From NCBI GenBank assembly GCA_026214975.1, contig CM047810.1, positions 41,498,113 to 41,562,112 on the forward strand: DNA of 64,000 nucleotides, in the 5' to 3' direction. Under the pieces are notes generated by a model. It was not told the DNA's origin. It searched no databases and was given only the letters and a program-made list of their open reading frames with translations. Positions 11,270 to 22,943 of the stretch are shown here, piece by piece. Both the position numbers and the translations under genes were made by a program. Origin of the DNA: Gentiana macrophylla. Taxonomy: Eukaryota > Streptophyta > Magnoliopsida > Gentianales > Gentianaceae. Numbering within the stretch: the first letter of the stretch is position 1; each line of letters starts with the position of its first letter.

Positions 11270-12053
11270 TGTCTCGTTCTTTTACTGGGAATGGTATTCA
11301 TGTTGATGTGGTAGAAGAAAACAATATTCCTTCCTCAAGTTCTAGTACACGTGTTGCTAATGTTCTTTCGTCAAGCTCCAATAGTTGTGTACCTTCTGTT
11401 GATGCTGTTGGTGATGAGGATTGTATGTCGAGTGTTCATTGCGTAAGACAATTTGCTAGGATTAATTTAGGTTGAGGTAAGATATCTTTTAGAAAGGAAA
11501 ATATTTTATGGTGGTGCATCGGAATTCTGATTATCGCTGCAAAATGTGTCAATAGAGACTGGTTTTCAATATGTTTTGAAAAAGAATTATGCAATGGGAT
11601 AACAACTTATTGTCCTTTCAAGGAAAAATATAAGTGTGAATGGAATGTACATGATATTAAATTGCATGTGAATGGCTATTTTTATGTGAAGGACTCATGC
11701 AATGTTCATATTTGTGGTTCTGCTGGTCGTTCTTTTCATGGATCATGAATGAGCTCTGAGCTTGTTGCTGAGGTTATTGAAAAGATGGCTTGTGATACAC
11801 CTAATGTGAGTCCTGGTATGGTTAAACGTGATTTGTTCTCACTATTTCGTTTAGGGTGACTTATTTCAAAGCAAGAATTGGTGTGTGGAAAGCCAAATCA
11901 GCTTTGTTTGGAAATGTTCGTGAATCCTTTAGGAGATTGCCTTCTTATGTTCAATGCCTTTTGGATTCAAATCCTGGTTCTCTTGTTGTTTATGATGTGG
12001 ATGATGTATCATGTCAGTTTAAACGATTGTTTGTTGCTTTTGATGGGTGCATA
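11270..12053 (+). pseudogene. MULE transposase, N-terminal part
   Basis: An acidic/Ser-rich leader (11270-11472) is followed by a MuDR-type N-terminal domain, with CEWNVHDIKLHVNGYFYVKD and HICG around 11638-11730 and a helix-rich stretch SSELVAEVIEKM around 11750-11790. The segment preceding the catalytic core follows (VTYFKARIGVWKAKSALFG, 11856-12053). In related transposases this last block is the region with the YYRAWRAK pattern. Stops and frame changes at ~11475, ~11747 and ~11860 make it non-functional. It breaks off exactly at the GCATA duplication of copia element 1 and resumes at 17198. Confidence 0.7.
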
Positions 12054-12365
12054 TGCTACAGTATATAGGCTGATGGGAATGCTGAGTACATAATATGAAG
12101 ACCTCAACGACAACTTGATAGAGCTCTCTTGACAGAAAGTCCCAGTGAAACTTTCTTGATTAGTTTAATATGATGTAATATAGAAAATGGTTATTCAGTT
12201 ATAGTCTGTTGTAACCGCTTGTAACTTACTTCTAACTGGTTCATGAGGTGTATTAAGCTATAAATATCCTATGATCAGCTGCATTGTAACTTAACTTGTA
12301 ACTTTTACTTCATCAATAATAATTCCGCATTTTATTTTGTGTTTGTAATTCTACAAACTTCATCA
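12054..12365 (+). repeat. 5' LTR of copia element 1
   Basis: 312 bp. It contains a TATAAATA box at 12259-12266 and ends ACTTCATCA directly before the PBS. Confidence 0.9.
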
Positions 12366-12377
12366 TGGTATCAGAGC
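12366..12377 (+). promoter_or_regulatory. Primer-binding site (tRNA-iMet) of copia element 1
   Basis: TGGTATCAGAGC, the standard copia PBS complementary to initiator tRNA-Met, placed directly after the LTR. Confidence 0.93.
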
Positions 12378-12591
12378 AGAAATTTGAAAATTTCTAAATG
12401 CTTTCCTGCATTTTCTCTCCAATATTTGAAGAATCTTGAGAGTGTTCTTTATCTTTTCTGAGATTTGAGTTTCTTGAGAGTAAACTGTCATCATTTTCCT
12501 GAGTTTTTTTTTGATCAGTTCTTGATTGTTTTTTACATATATTCTCACTTTCATTATTGATTTGTGATCAATTCTGGAGATCTTGATAGCC

Positions 12592-13690
12592 ATGGCAGCT
12601 AAGAAACAAGAAATAAGTCCCTCCAGTCCATATTATGTTCATCCTAATGAGAATCCTTCTCTAATTCTTGTTCAGCCATTGATGAATGGAAATAACTATA
12701 ATCCATGGAAAATGTCCATAGAGATAGTGTTGATCACCAAGAACAAAATTGGATTAAGTAGACGGCACACTTAAAAGGCCAAAAGCGATTCGTGAGACTT
12801 CCATGCATGAAGACAAGTGTGATACAATGGTTAGATCATGGATCTTAAATTATGTTGAAAACACCATTGCACAAATTTTGATGTATTTCAAGAATGCACA
12901 TGCAGATTTGAAAGAATATTGCAAACAATATTTTCAAATGTTGATGCCTTAAGACTTTCAAATCTTTTTGAAGAAATGCATCTCTTTGAAGCAAGACATG
13001 ATTACATCAATCAATATTTCACAAAGTTAATGATTCTTTGGGAAGAAATCAAAACCATTAGGCTCAGAATGATCATTCTTGTGATCCTCAATGTCACTTT
13101 GCAATGCAATTAGCACTCTGATGGATCATATGGAAATTTGAACATGTTATGAAATTCCTTAAAGGTTTGAGGATGAATTGAGCCAATTGTCTCACATGCA
13201 ATGTTGATGGTGCCCCTTTCTAGAAATTCATGATGTCTTTGCAATGGCAACAAAGTTTGAAAGACAGAAGTTGTATATGGCTAACAAGGCCAAGAATCAA
13301 CATTCCATGGTTTTCTTGTCACAAAAGAATGGACAGGGACAAAATCATATTGTCAGCAGACCTAACTCTGCTGCAAATCCCAGACCTAAAAATCACAAGA
13401 AGATGCAATGTAGTTTTTGTGGATTCAATGGTCATACTGAGGAGACTTGCTACAAGAAGCATGGCTTTCCTCATGGTTTCAAGTCAAAAAGAGCCAATAT
13501 GGTAGAAGAGGACAATCAGCAGAAGAAGATCAGGCACCAAGTAGACCTGCTGGACCGGGGTTTCCCAATCTTACTGCACAGCAAATTGACAAGTTGATGG
13601 CTCTATTGAATGATCCTCATAGACATGCAGGATTTGCTGTTGGTCAACCTGCTGATATTGTCACACACTACTCACCTGCTACAGGAACAT
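12592..13690 (+). pseudogene. Copia element 1 gag (degenerate)
   Basis: Starts at ATG 12592. The N-terminal motif SSPYYVHPNENPSLILV followed by NGNNYNPWKMSIEI is the copia-type gag domain (Retrotran_gag_3 style). The zinc knuckle CSFCGFNGHTEETC (CX2CX4HX4C) lies at 13405-13450 and would bind element RNA. The reading frame is broken after ~12770, again around 13110-13240, and near 13690. It forms the capsid in intact relatives; here it is a relic. Confidence 0.85.
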
Positions 13691-13714
13691 GTGATCAAAT
13701 TTAGTAAGATCAAT

Positions 13715-16700
13715 ACAATGGATCTTGGACTCTGGTGCCACATATCACATTGTAGGATCATTAGATCTATTAAGCAATCCCAAACCTTCATCTGGCATAA
13801 AAATGGGACTGCCTAATGAAAATAATGTCTCTGTCACTCATATAGGACAAGTAAGGGTAAATCCTCAATTGGTCCTACATGATGTATTTTACATCCATGG
13901 TTTTAAATATGACCTTTTATCCTTACCTCTTTATTAATCATACAAAAGGTGCAACTATCTTTTCTACTAACAAGTGTGTTTTGCGGAGACAAGAACAAGA
14001 AAATGATTGGTCCGGTTTGAGTTACTGAGAGGACTTTATGTCATGGATCAACCAATAAGACTTTATGTTACCAATCTTTGTAGAAAATCACACCTTATCC
14101 GATAGATTAGATGATGCACTTTTATGGCACTACAGACTTGGGCACTTGCCGATAAAAAAGGCGCTAGTCATTAGTTCACTGATCTGCTTGATGTCAAGTT
14201 TTGTAATCATGATCTTTGTTATGTTTGCCCTATGGCTAAATCGAAGAAAATCCTTTTCCTTTAAGTACTACTGCTTTGTAAATGTTGTTTTTGACCTTGT
14301 TCATATAGATATTTGGGGTCCTTTGAGACAGCATACTGTAAATGTACAACAATATTTTCTTACTGTTGTAGATGATTTTTCTAGATTTACTTGGGTTTTT
14401 CTTATGAGGCACAAATCTGAAGCATCTGACCTTGTTAAATCTTTTGTCAAATTTGTTTCCACTCAGTTTCATAAGATTATCAAAGTAATTAGATCTGACA
14501 ATAGTGCAGAATTTCAACTCATTGACTTTTATGCTCAGCAGGGTATCATACATCAGACATCCTGTGTAAATACACCTGAGAAAAATGGTATTGTTGAAAG
14601 GAAACATCAGCATCTACTGAATGTTGCAAGAGGTTTGAGGTTCCAAAGTAACCTACCCATTGAATATTGGGGTTTTATCTTTTACATCTTGTAAAGTTGA
14701 TTAATCCGCACTCTACATCATTGCTTGAAGGAAAGCACTCCACATGAAGTGATTTATGGCACTAAACCGGACTATTATAAGTTTAAGGTTTTGGTTGCTT
14801 TGTCTTTTCTTGCACACTTCAGCAGTATAGGACAAAATTTGACTCAAGATGTAGGACTTGTGTCTATCTTGGGAATTCAAATACATCTAAGGGTTCTATT
14901 CTCTTAGACATTACCAACAAAGATATTTTTGTTGCTAGAAATACTCAATTTCATGAGACTTGTTTTCCTTTATTTCAACAAAGTGTTGGGAAAGGCTATA
15001 TATCTTCTTGACATGCCCGTTCCTTTACCAAGAATGGAAACTTTTGATGATCTCTTGAATGAATCAACAGACCAATCGGATATAGGGCCACCGCTCTTTG
15101 AGGCATCTAATGAAGAGCATGGACTAGTCAACTAGGCACATGAACCCACACAACTAAGAAGATCCACGAGAACAAGAAAATCACCAACCTTTTATCAAGG
15201 TGGCGTTCATCTTTATTGTGGACTCCACACCTGCTGAGTGCAGTCATGAGTCTAGACAACCTCTCAGCAGACTATGCCAGATTCATTAATGCTATTGATA
15301 CTATTAAAGAGCCTAAGACTTATAATCAAGCTATCAAGCATGATGAATGAAATGAAGCAATGCAAAAAGAGAATGAAGCTCTACCAAAGACTCATACATG
15401 GGAAATAGTTGATATGCCCCCAGGCAAGAAACCCATTGGGAGCAAATGGGTGTACAGAATCAAACACAACCTTGATGGTTCAATAGAGAGATATAAAGCA
15501 AGACTAGTAGCAAAAGGCTACACTCAAACATATAGAATTGATTATCAAGAAAAAAATTCCACTGTTGTCAAAATCACTACAGTTAGAACCTTACTTGCAG
15601 CATCAACAACAAATAATTGGCATCTACATCAAATGGATTTCAACACTGCCTTTCTACATGGAGATTTACATGAATAAGTATTTATGCAAGATTACCCCAG
15701 GTTGTGCATAAACCAAACCAAACCAAGTTTGCAAACTTACCAAGCCATTGTATGGCCTTAAAAAAGCCAGCAGACAATGGAATTGCAAGTTGAGTGAATC
15801 CTTGGAGGCTCAAGGATTCATTCAATCCAAAAAAGATCACAGTTTATTCACAAAAGGGTCAGGACAGTCCTTTATTGCCTTATTGGTATATGTGGATGGC
15901 ATGATAACCGCCAGCCCTAGTGAAGAATTGATTCAGTAAATGAAGGATGCTCTACATCAGCAGTTCACCATCAAAGATCTTAGGAAATTGAGATATTTCC
16001 TAGGCATTGAGGCCGTTGGATGTCCAAAAGGTATATCCATTTCACAAAGAAAATACACACTTAATCTCCTAAAAGAATATGAATTTTTGGTAGCCAAACC
16101 TGCTAAGACACATATGGAGTCTAAGTAGACTTTACAACATGGCGATTCACCACTTTTAGAAAACAAAACTGCATACAGATCACTAGTGGGTAAATTGATT
16201 TATCTCACTTTTACCAGACCAGATATTGCATTTGCTGTACAACAAATAAGTCAATTTCTGGACACTCCTACTAAAAATCATATGAAGGAAGCTTACAGGC
16301 TGCTGAGGTATTTGAAGACTAACCGTGGTCAAGGGATCCTATTTCCAGCAGACAATAACCTTGTACTCAAAGGTTTTACAGACAGTGATTGGGCCAGTTG
16401 TCCTGAAACTAGAAGATCGGTATCAGTTATATGTTGTTTCTAGGAGATGCTCCAGTCTCTGGAAGGCCAAGAAACAAACAACAATAGCTATAAGCTCATC
16501 CGAGGAGGTGAATCTGAGGCTTTGGCAAATACTGATTTGTGAAATTCATGGCGGACTTATATACTACAAGATTTACTGAGTTTCAGTTCAATTGCTTGTT
16601 GTGTTGTTTTGTGACAATGCGGTGCAATGCACATTGCTCATAACTTGACCTTTCATGAAAGAACAAAACATATTGAAATTGATCGCCATGTTGTCGAGAG

Positions 16701-16790
16701 ACAAAGTCAAATCGAGGACTTGTCAAACTTCTTCCATTCAACACAAAAGAACAAGTAGCTAACATCCTCACCAAGGCCTTTGATGCACCT
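13715..16790 (+). pseudogene. Copia element 1 pol (protease, integrase, RT, RNase H; degenerate)
   Basis: Domain order is protease, integrase, RT, RNase H, as in Ty1/copia. Protease: DSGATYH near 13727. Pre-integrase HXLGH-type motif: LWHYRLGHLP near 14120. Integrase core: HIDIWGP (~14305), IRSDNS (~14490) and the Glu of PEKNGIVERKH (~14580). [14 protein letters not shown] (~15445), the KARLVAKGY block, and [12 protein letters not shown]. The RT active site reads YVDGM instead of YVDDM (~15890), so one catalytic Asp is lost. RNase H: FTDSDWASC near 16375, ending with HIEIDRH near 16670. Several stops and frame changes are present. It cannot encode active enzymes. Confidence 0.92.
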
Positions 16791-16846
16791 ATTTTTTCCT
16801 ATCTACTAGACAAATTGGGGATTTCAAAGATATTTCGTAATTCAAG

Positions 16847-16880
16847 TAGGCGATGGGAATCTTGAGTGCAAAGTGATTCA
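16847..16880 (+). repeat. Partial extra copy of LTR start sequence upstream of the PPT
   Basis: GTAGGCGATGGGAA...CTTGAGTGCA repeats the first part of the LTR (12066-12095 and 16918-16945), but lies before the PPT. It probably arose by slippage or template switching during reverse transcription. Confidence 0.6.
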
Positions 16881-16905
16881 TGTACCACTCTCGACTTGAG
16901 GAGGG

Positions 16906-17197
16906 TGTTACAAAGATATAGGGTGATGGGAATCTTGAGTGCAGAATATGAAGACCTCAAAGTGACTTTCTTGTGAAAGTCCGACTTTTGATTAGTTTAG
17001 TATGATGTAATGTAGAAAACGGTTATTCAGTTATAGTCTATTGTAATCGTTTGTAACTTACTTCTAACTGATTCATGGGGTGTATGAAGTTATATATACC
17101 CTATGGTCAGCTGCATTGTAACTTAACTTGTAACTTTTACTTCATCAATAATAATTCCGCATTTTATTTTGTGTTTGTAATTCTACAAACTTCACCA
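16906..17197 (+). repeat. 3' LTR of copia element 1
   Basis: 292 bp, TGTTACA...TTCACCA, preceded by the PPT GAGGAGGG and followed by GCATA. Confidence 0.9.
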
Positions 17198-17202
17198 GCA
17201 TA

Positions 17203-18331
17203 CGTGGTTTCAACTCTTGCGCTCCTCTTCTTTTTTTGGATGGAGCACATTTGAAAGGTCAATTTAGGGGTCATTTGTTGGCTGCTACTGGGATGGATGG
17301 AAGCCAAGGTATTTTGGGTTTTGACTTGTTTTAATATGGTTGATTAACACTATCACAATAATAGTATCACAGTAACAGTATCATAGTATCAGTATCACAG
17401 TAATAGTATCACAGTATCGGTAACACAGTATCATGAACTCTAACAGTGATATTATTTTGTTGTATGCTAGGTATTTATCCCCTTGCTTTTCTTTGTTGTT
17501 GATTACGAGGACTCCGATAATTGGGAATAGTTACTAATGTATTTGAAGACTATTTTGGATCCCGTGAGGCGGATAACGTTTATTAGTGATAAGAATTCTG
17601 GCTTGAGTGATGGTGTTCGTATTGTTTTCCCGAATGCCTACCATTCATATTGCTTGTATCATTTGAAGCTTAATTTAGGTCAGAAGTGTGCTGAATTTTT
17701 GAAAAGTAAGATTTTTAGGCAACGAATGGTTGACTTGCTTGACCAGTGTGCTTATGCTTCTACTGAATCTGAATTTGATTCTAATATGAATGTAATGCTT
17801 CTTGAGGGTGGTGAAGCTGCAAAAGAATTTTTTAAGAATCTGAAGCATGAGAATTGGGCTAATGCACACTTCAAGGGTCTTCGGTATGGTTACATATCAT
17901 CTAGTATAGCAGAATCCTTTAATACGTGGGTTGTGAAAGAACATCATCTACCTAATATAAACTTGATTGATGTTATCCGTATTAAAATTATGCAGCGACT
18001 TTCAGGTTTGTGTTACTGTTACTGTTATATATTTCATGTTGATGTGTTTTTTGAAAGTTGTTTTGTTATTTGTTGTTGTTGTTGCAGATAAGAGAACTTT
18101 AGCTGCATCTTGGATTAGTGTTATCTGTCCCACAATTGATTCTATCCTATTGGCTATGATGGATGAATCTAAGCAGTGGAATGTTGTTAGCTCGACTGCG
18201 TTTATTTATAAGGTTCAACCTTCCCCAGCGCTTGTTGAATTTGAGGATCGCACTTGCTCTTGCTTTCTTTGGCAAAGATTTGGTTATCCATGTCGTCATG
18301 GAGTTGCTGATGTCATGAGTACTATGTTGTT
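17203..18331 (+). pseudogene. MULE transposase, catalytic and SWIM zinc-finger part, with two introns
   Basis: After the copia insertion the MULE frame resumes with DGAHLKGQFRGHLLAATGMD (17240-17300), the first catalytic Asp region of MULE transposases. A GT-AG intron at 17309-17470 carries the TATCACAGT minisatellite. Next come PLAF (17480) and the second Asp region SDKNSGLSDGVRIVFPNAYH (17590-17645), with CLYHL. The third conserved block lies near 17870-17930 (GYISSSIAESFN). A second intron fits 18006-18087 (GTTTGT...GCAG). The last part carries a SWIM finger, CSCFLWQRFGYPCRHG (CXCXnCXH, ~18255-18300). One frame change near 17500 separates PLAF from the next frame. It breaks off at the LTR insertion near 18332. 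Confidence 0.85.
17349..17440. repeat. TATCACAGTA minisatellite in a MULE intron
   Basis: Eight or more imperfect units of (A)GTATCACAGTA/ATAGTATCA-type sequence inside the intron 17309-17470. Confidence 0.75.
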
Positions 18332-18336
18332 GTTTT

Positions 18337-19106
18337 TAGGAAATCTATGCGGGAACGCAACGGAATTTAAAATTTATTTCCTTTTTAACCAGGATAGACT
18401 TCGTTTAAGAAACAAACACAACAAGTTAGTAGTTTGTGGTTACCTGATTGATCTAAAAGATCGACGGTTTGACCGTCTAAGGAGAGTAGTGATGCACGGA
18501 GCCGCCCAAGTGTTCGGCCTCTACCGTGATCCACACGAACAGCCCGCCGGAATCCCATCATGCATTGGTACCAGAAAAACTCGGTTGCTAGACCGACGTT
18601 TTCTCTCTCACAAATCTCTCTCTAAGAAGCTCTCTATTTTTCACAAGAAACTATTAGTCTCTTGGAATTGTGATGTACAAAAGAGCTAGCCAGGCCCTCC
18701 TATTTATAGGAGTAACCTGCGCCCCATCATAGTCCCCAACTGATTGGGATTAGCTTCTAGTAGATTGATGAGAAAGAAAACATTTTCCTAATAAAATAAG
18801 GAAAATACCTTTGATTGATTTATCACATTTAATATTGAATATCTTATTTTAAATATATTTCCAAGCTATATATTGATAATATCTTATATTGAATATATCT
18901 TTATCTTATTACCATAAATCTATTTTTCCAAAAAATCAATTAATATCCAATATTAATATTATGGTAATCTTATTAATTAAATTGCACAATCCAAGTGTAT
19001 CTATACACATTGAAAGTGGCACCCCATATATCAATATTTTCGCATCCGGAATATTCTTTAATTAATATAATACTATGATTAATTAATTCACAAAATACAT
19101 GTATAT

Positions 19107-19185
<79 letters not shown>

Positions 19186-20351
19186 GAAATTATGTGTACC
19201 ATAATGCACATATTTAATTAATCAACATAATTAATATCTGATATTGTATTTATTCATAATAAAGAAATACCACCATATTAATTTATCACTATAACACACT
19301 ATAGTCAACATAAAACTTTCCTTATTTTGTTATCAACTATAACCACATTTTAATCCGGCTAGATGTTCTTATGTGTGTGACACGATAGGCTTCGAATATG
19401 TTGGCCGTAGGCACAAAATGCAAATTACGAAAAATGCCCTTCATACCTAACGATCACTGGATAGCGTCTAGCAACACACGTGACCCCCAATCATCGGAAG
19501 AGTCAAATGCAATGACTACTACCTTTCATGTGAGTTCTTGTGTAAATACAATCCTATCTTTGTAATAATATCCTTATGGTCATACGTCGAGTGTCAAACA
19601 TCAACGACCGTATCTTATAATCTGGATATCATGCACTCTCGACATAACTCATTTACTTCCACTTTGCAAAGATTCACGAGAATAAGACATTCCTTATAAG
19701 AAGGCCCTTTTGGATATTCACCCCTACTATTAGGGTACGTGATTTCCGGACGACCAAACACGTATACTCCGCATGCTTCAGTATCACACCCAATCACTAC
19801 CGCATGATTGCCCCATGGCTAGGGAAAACCTCAATAGTGTCAATGACATTCCACACCGTGATTTCAGGTAGACTCCGGTCCTAAGGATAATTACACAACC
19901 GCCACATAGTGTGACACATAACAGTGTAACTGGGCCAGTCTAACGTACGCATTTTCTAATACACGTCCACGTACAGTCCAAGTGTCTCTACACTTCGATA
20001 GACGAGATCTATCCCTGCCATTAAAGACAAAAGACATCTAATACGTGCTAGCCTGTTTGTACTATCAATGCCCTGTTTAATAGTACATAAGCCTAGAGAC
20101 ATTTAAGTATCAAACTTATTAAAGTGATTAGAGATCTCATCAACCATAATCGCCTATCATGGTTTCTCTATCACGGTTTAATACTTAGGACATTATCGTA
20201 TAACAATTCATAATTGGTTCTTTAAAAGAACAAATACATGACAACAGAAAAGCCATTTATTATATATGTATAATCATAAAGAAATAATAGAAATGATCCG
20301 ACCCGGTTGGATCCGGTCCAACCTGATTGGGTTTAGGACACTATTTCAACA
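18337..20351 (-). mobile_element. Solo-LTR-like copia insertion in the MULE, ~2.0 kb
   Basis: The MULE frame is interrupted between ATGTTGTTGTTTT and GTTTTTGCTTG. The 5-bp GTTTT appears on both sides (18332-18336, 20352-20356), and removing one copy restores the frame; the ends are ambiguous by up to 6 bp. On the minus strand the insert begins TGTTGAAATAGTGTCC and ends near TTTCCTA. It has a TATAAATA box (18701-18708, minus strand), followed by the CAATTCCAAGAGAC-type transcript start region. There is no internal repeat and no coding domain, so it looks like a solo LTR left by recombination. Two related copies lie at 26728-28181. Confidence 0.75.
19107..19182. repeat. (CA)n(TA)n compound microsatellite
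   Basis: CA dinucleotides at about 19107-19132, followed directly by TA dinucleotides to 19182. It is inside the solo LTR and explains the Ile-Tyr repeat open frame on the minus strand. Confidence 0.95.
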
Positions 20352-20356
20352 GTTTT

Positions 20357-20640
20357 TGCTTGATTATGTTGATGTTTTCTATAGGACAAGCTCGTTTTTG
20401 GATTATCAATATGCAGTTTATCCTGTTCCAGATACTTATCTAACGACTCGGATATCAATTTGCATCACATGTTGTATTACCTCCATTCTCAGGAGGCAGG
20501 CGACTGAAAGACCTCGGACTAAACGCCTTCCTTCGGCGTGGAGAGTCATCAAAGCGTTCAAAGCGTGCATATAAATGTAGTCGTTGTGGTTCTTCAAGTC
20601 GTCACAATAGGAGTACATGTCTGCTGCTTTATTCGATTGG
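20357..20640 (+). pseudogene. MULE transposase, C-terminal part with CCHC knuckle
   Basis: The frame continues across the LTR insertion with LLDYVDVFYRTSSFLDYQYA and YPVPD (20357-20440). Next is a block related to the RPR.KR.PS tail of MULE proteins (ERPRTKRLPS, ~20505-20535), then a zinc knuckle in another frame, CSRCGSSS..HNRSTC (20577-20625). At least two frame changes are present. Confidence 0.75.
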
Positions 20641-21779
20641 GTTGATCTTGTATTTGATGATGTTATAAATGGTTGTTGGGGTTGGATTTTGATTTATTAA
20701 AGCTGTGATCTTTATTCTTGTGATTTTGTATTTACATTGAATAATAATGATTATATATTTTGGATTGATTAATAGTTTTGTAATCTCTACCATTTTTGTA
20801 TATGTGATCAATAAGCTTCTTTGTAGTTTCTTAATGATCATGATTCTTCATTGAGTTTCTTATTTAATAAAGATTTCAATGAATGGATTCTCAATTACAA
20901 TATTAACATAATAATAGGCATAGGTAGTTTGAATAACATAAATCATTAATTGACATAATCAGTTTGAATCATTCGAGTAACATTTCAATATGTACATTAT
21001 AACAAAAGTAGTTAAGCAGTTGAATTTACATTACAAGAAGAATACTAAATGGGCGGTAATATTTGATTCATTATTATGTGATAACGTTGAAATTATCACG
21101 GGTGGTAGCCGGTGTAATGGTGGATATCTAGCCGTGAGTGTGGTGAAATAGGGGTGGCTCACGGTGGAGCGAGTGTGAGTGGAATGATGAATGTGGTGGT
21201 GCCGTATAAGGAAATAGAGCAATAAGTAATTGGGCGAGTATTGCCTTGTTTTGTAAATATTCAACTTGGTTCATGAATTGTACATGGAGCCCTATTTATG
21301 AGGGTGTGAACCGACTATCATTCAACATAATTACAACTAAGACATAGTATAACTAAATCTGTGATGGGTAGTCGGGCGCGGCAAAGGCGATGGCGGTGCG
21401 GGGGCCTTGAGTTGTCATCGCATATCCTTAGCGGAGCACGCTAGGTCGTCGGTCTGTATCCTTCAAGTATAGGGGCAAAGAACCTATGGTGGATCCCTCA
21501 ACCTTCTACTCATCGTGGGCATGTTGTCAAAGCCCATACCTAGAGTGGCAGCGTCTGGTGACAGGGCCTGGCCGCACCTCCTCTCTCCGGCCATCATACA
21601 CTGTACTCGGCCGGTCGGCGAGGCGGAGCCCATGCCGGCCTATCAATGGCCCCTTACTCCATTACCCATGACATCTCGAGGTGTCGGGTAGGGAGTATCC
21701 TTCTTGGCCTTTTGAAATGGCTCGACGAGGGTGAATAGCCGTAGCGCGGAAGTCATTTTAGGCGAGTAGCCTTGACTCT
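20641..21779. other. Non-coding region between MULE and gag-like locus
   Basis: 20641-21300 is AT-rich and probably MULE 3' sequence. 21300-21779 becomes GC-richer and leads into the tandem repeat. I see no convincing gene. The minus-strand open frame 21031-21264 has no family signature. Confidence 0.4.
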
Positions 21780-22187
21780 GTAGGATTTGGCTTCTTAGGC
21801 CTTGGCCTCGAGCCGATTGAAGTTGTAAATGGGCGGATAGCCTTAACTTAATGAGATTTGGCTTCTTGGGCCTTTGGTCTCAAGCTAATTGAAGTTGTAA
21901 GTGGGCGGATAGCCTTAGCTTCATGGGATTTGGCTTCTTGGGCCTTCGGCCTCGAGTCGATTGAAGTTGTAAGTGGGTAGATTGCCTTAACTCCATGGGA
22001 TTTAGCTTCTTGGGCCTTTGGCCTCGAGCCGATTGAAGTTGTAAGTGGGCGGATAGCCTTAACTCCGTGGGATTAGGCTTCTTAGGCCTTTGGCCTCGAG
22101 CGATTGAAGTTGTAAGTGGGCGGATAGCCTTAACTTCATGGGATTTGGCTTCTTGGGCCTTTGGCCTCGAGCCGGTCGAGTGGAAGT
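21780..22187. repeat. Tandem array, ~5.6 copies of a 72-bp unit
   Basis: The unit starts TGGGATTTGGCTTCTTGGGC and includes CTCGAGCCGATTGAAGTTG, then GGGCGGATAGCCTTAACT. Copies are 80-95% alike. It lies 230-640 bp upstream of the TATA box at 22419. Confidence 0.93.
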
Positions 22188-22418
22188 CCGGGGCGGTCCT
22201 CTTGCCAACATGTCATTCATTGGGTCGATTCCATGCGATTTCTTCCCACCCTTACTTGGCGTGACAAGCGATGCGGATGCCGCTTTTCCGATTGGTTGTG
22301 GCCCTTTCGATCTGCGTCGTAATGATGGCGATTTTGAATTTCGAAACTCGAAATTCCTGCCCTTAATCTCATCTGTTAGATCAGGGGCATCATGGCCATC
22401 AGATATGTGTCCCCAACC

Positions 22419-22426
22419 TATATAAG
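22419..22426 (+). promoter_or_regulatory. TATA box of the gag-like locus
   Basis: CCTATATAAGGGAGG. It is followed by a plausible leader (22450-22587) and a GT-AG intron to 22942 just before the first ATG at 22944. Confidence 0.55.
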
Positions 22427-22943
22427 GGAGGCGGATCTTGACTAAACATTCTCAAATCTTTAAATCTCTCCGACGGCGGTCTGCAGCGATTTGACGGTGA
22501 AAGCGCTCGCGAAGCAATTTCCGGCAAATCCGCTGAGAGTATATTCCATCCTTCTCCGTTTACTCCACTTTTTCATCTAATTATCGGGTAAATCATCCTC
22601 TACTCTCGGCTTCTCATGTTTTTTGTAGACAATTTCATGTTTTTATTTCCGATGGTGGTGTATGTTACGAGTTTTGCCGGGTTTGAGTCTGTGGACATTT
22701 GGTTGCCTTGATCCTTGTCTTGGAGTTTTCGAATTAAGTTTCCCTTTTGGCCTTTGATTCTTGTTCTTGCGTTGTTGTTGCTTGATTTAAGCATTTTCTT
22801 TCGGTGTCTTTACCCCGACTTCTAGGGTTTTGCACATTTGGCGTGAAGCAGAGAGGGCGGGGCGCCAGGATGAAAGCGGTTCATCTTGGCGACTTTAGCT
22901 ATCTTTGGTGATGCTTATCCGCCTCATCCTATTGTTTTGCAGG

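Larger units (their letters stand above)
12049..17202 (+). mobile_element. Ty1/copia element 1 (complete structure, degenerate coding), with TSD GCATA
   Basis: LTRs at 12054-12365 and 16906-17197 start TG(C/T)TACA and end TTCA(T/C)CA. They are flanked by a perfect 5-bp duplication GCATA (12049-12053, 17198-17202). The PBS is TGGTATCAGAGC (12366-12377, initiator tRNA-Met), and the PPT TTGAGGAGGG (16896-16905) abuts the 3' LTR. The LTRs differ by roughly a tenth of positions plus indels, so the insertion is old. Confidence 0.93.
10640..20640 (+). mobile_element. Mutator-like element (MULE) transposase locus, split by two LTR insertions
   Basis: Three collinear segments read as one MuDR-type transposase: an N-terminal DNA-binding part (11270-12053), the catalytic DDE and SWIM part (17203-18331), and a C-terminal tail with a zinc knuckle (20357-20630). 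The gaps are filled by copia element 1 and by a copia-type LTR. Both insertions duplicate 5 bp of the MULE coding sequence, and its frame continues across them. Terminal inverted repeats of the MULE were looked for but not found, so the outer limits are approximate. Confidence 0.75.

Noticed and set aside
18973..19209. Minus-strand open frame with Ile-Tyr and Val-Cys repeats
   Set aside because: Translation of the (CA)n(TA)n microsatellite.
21780..22187. CRISPR-like regular repeats
   Set aside because: Plain tandem repeat without unique spacers, in a plant nuclear context.
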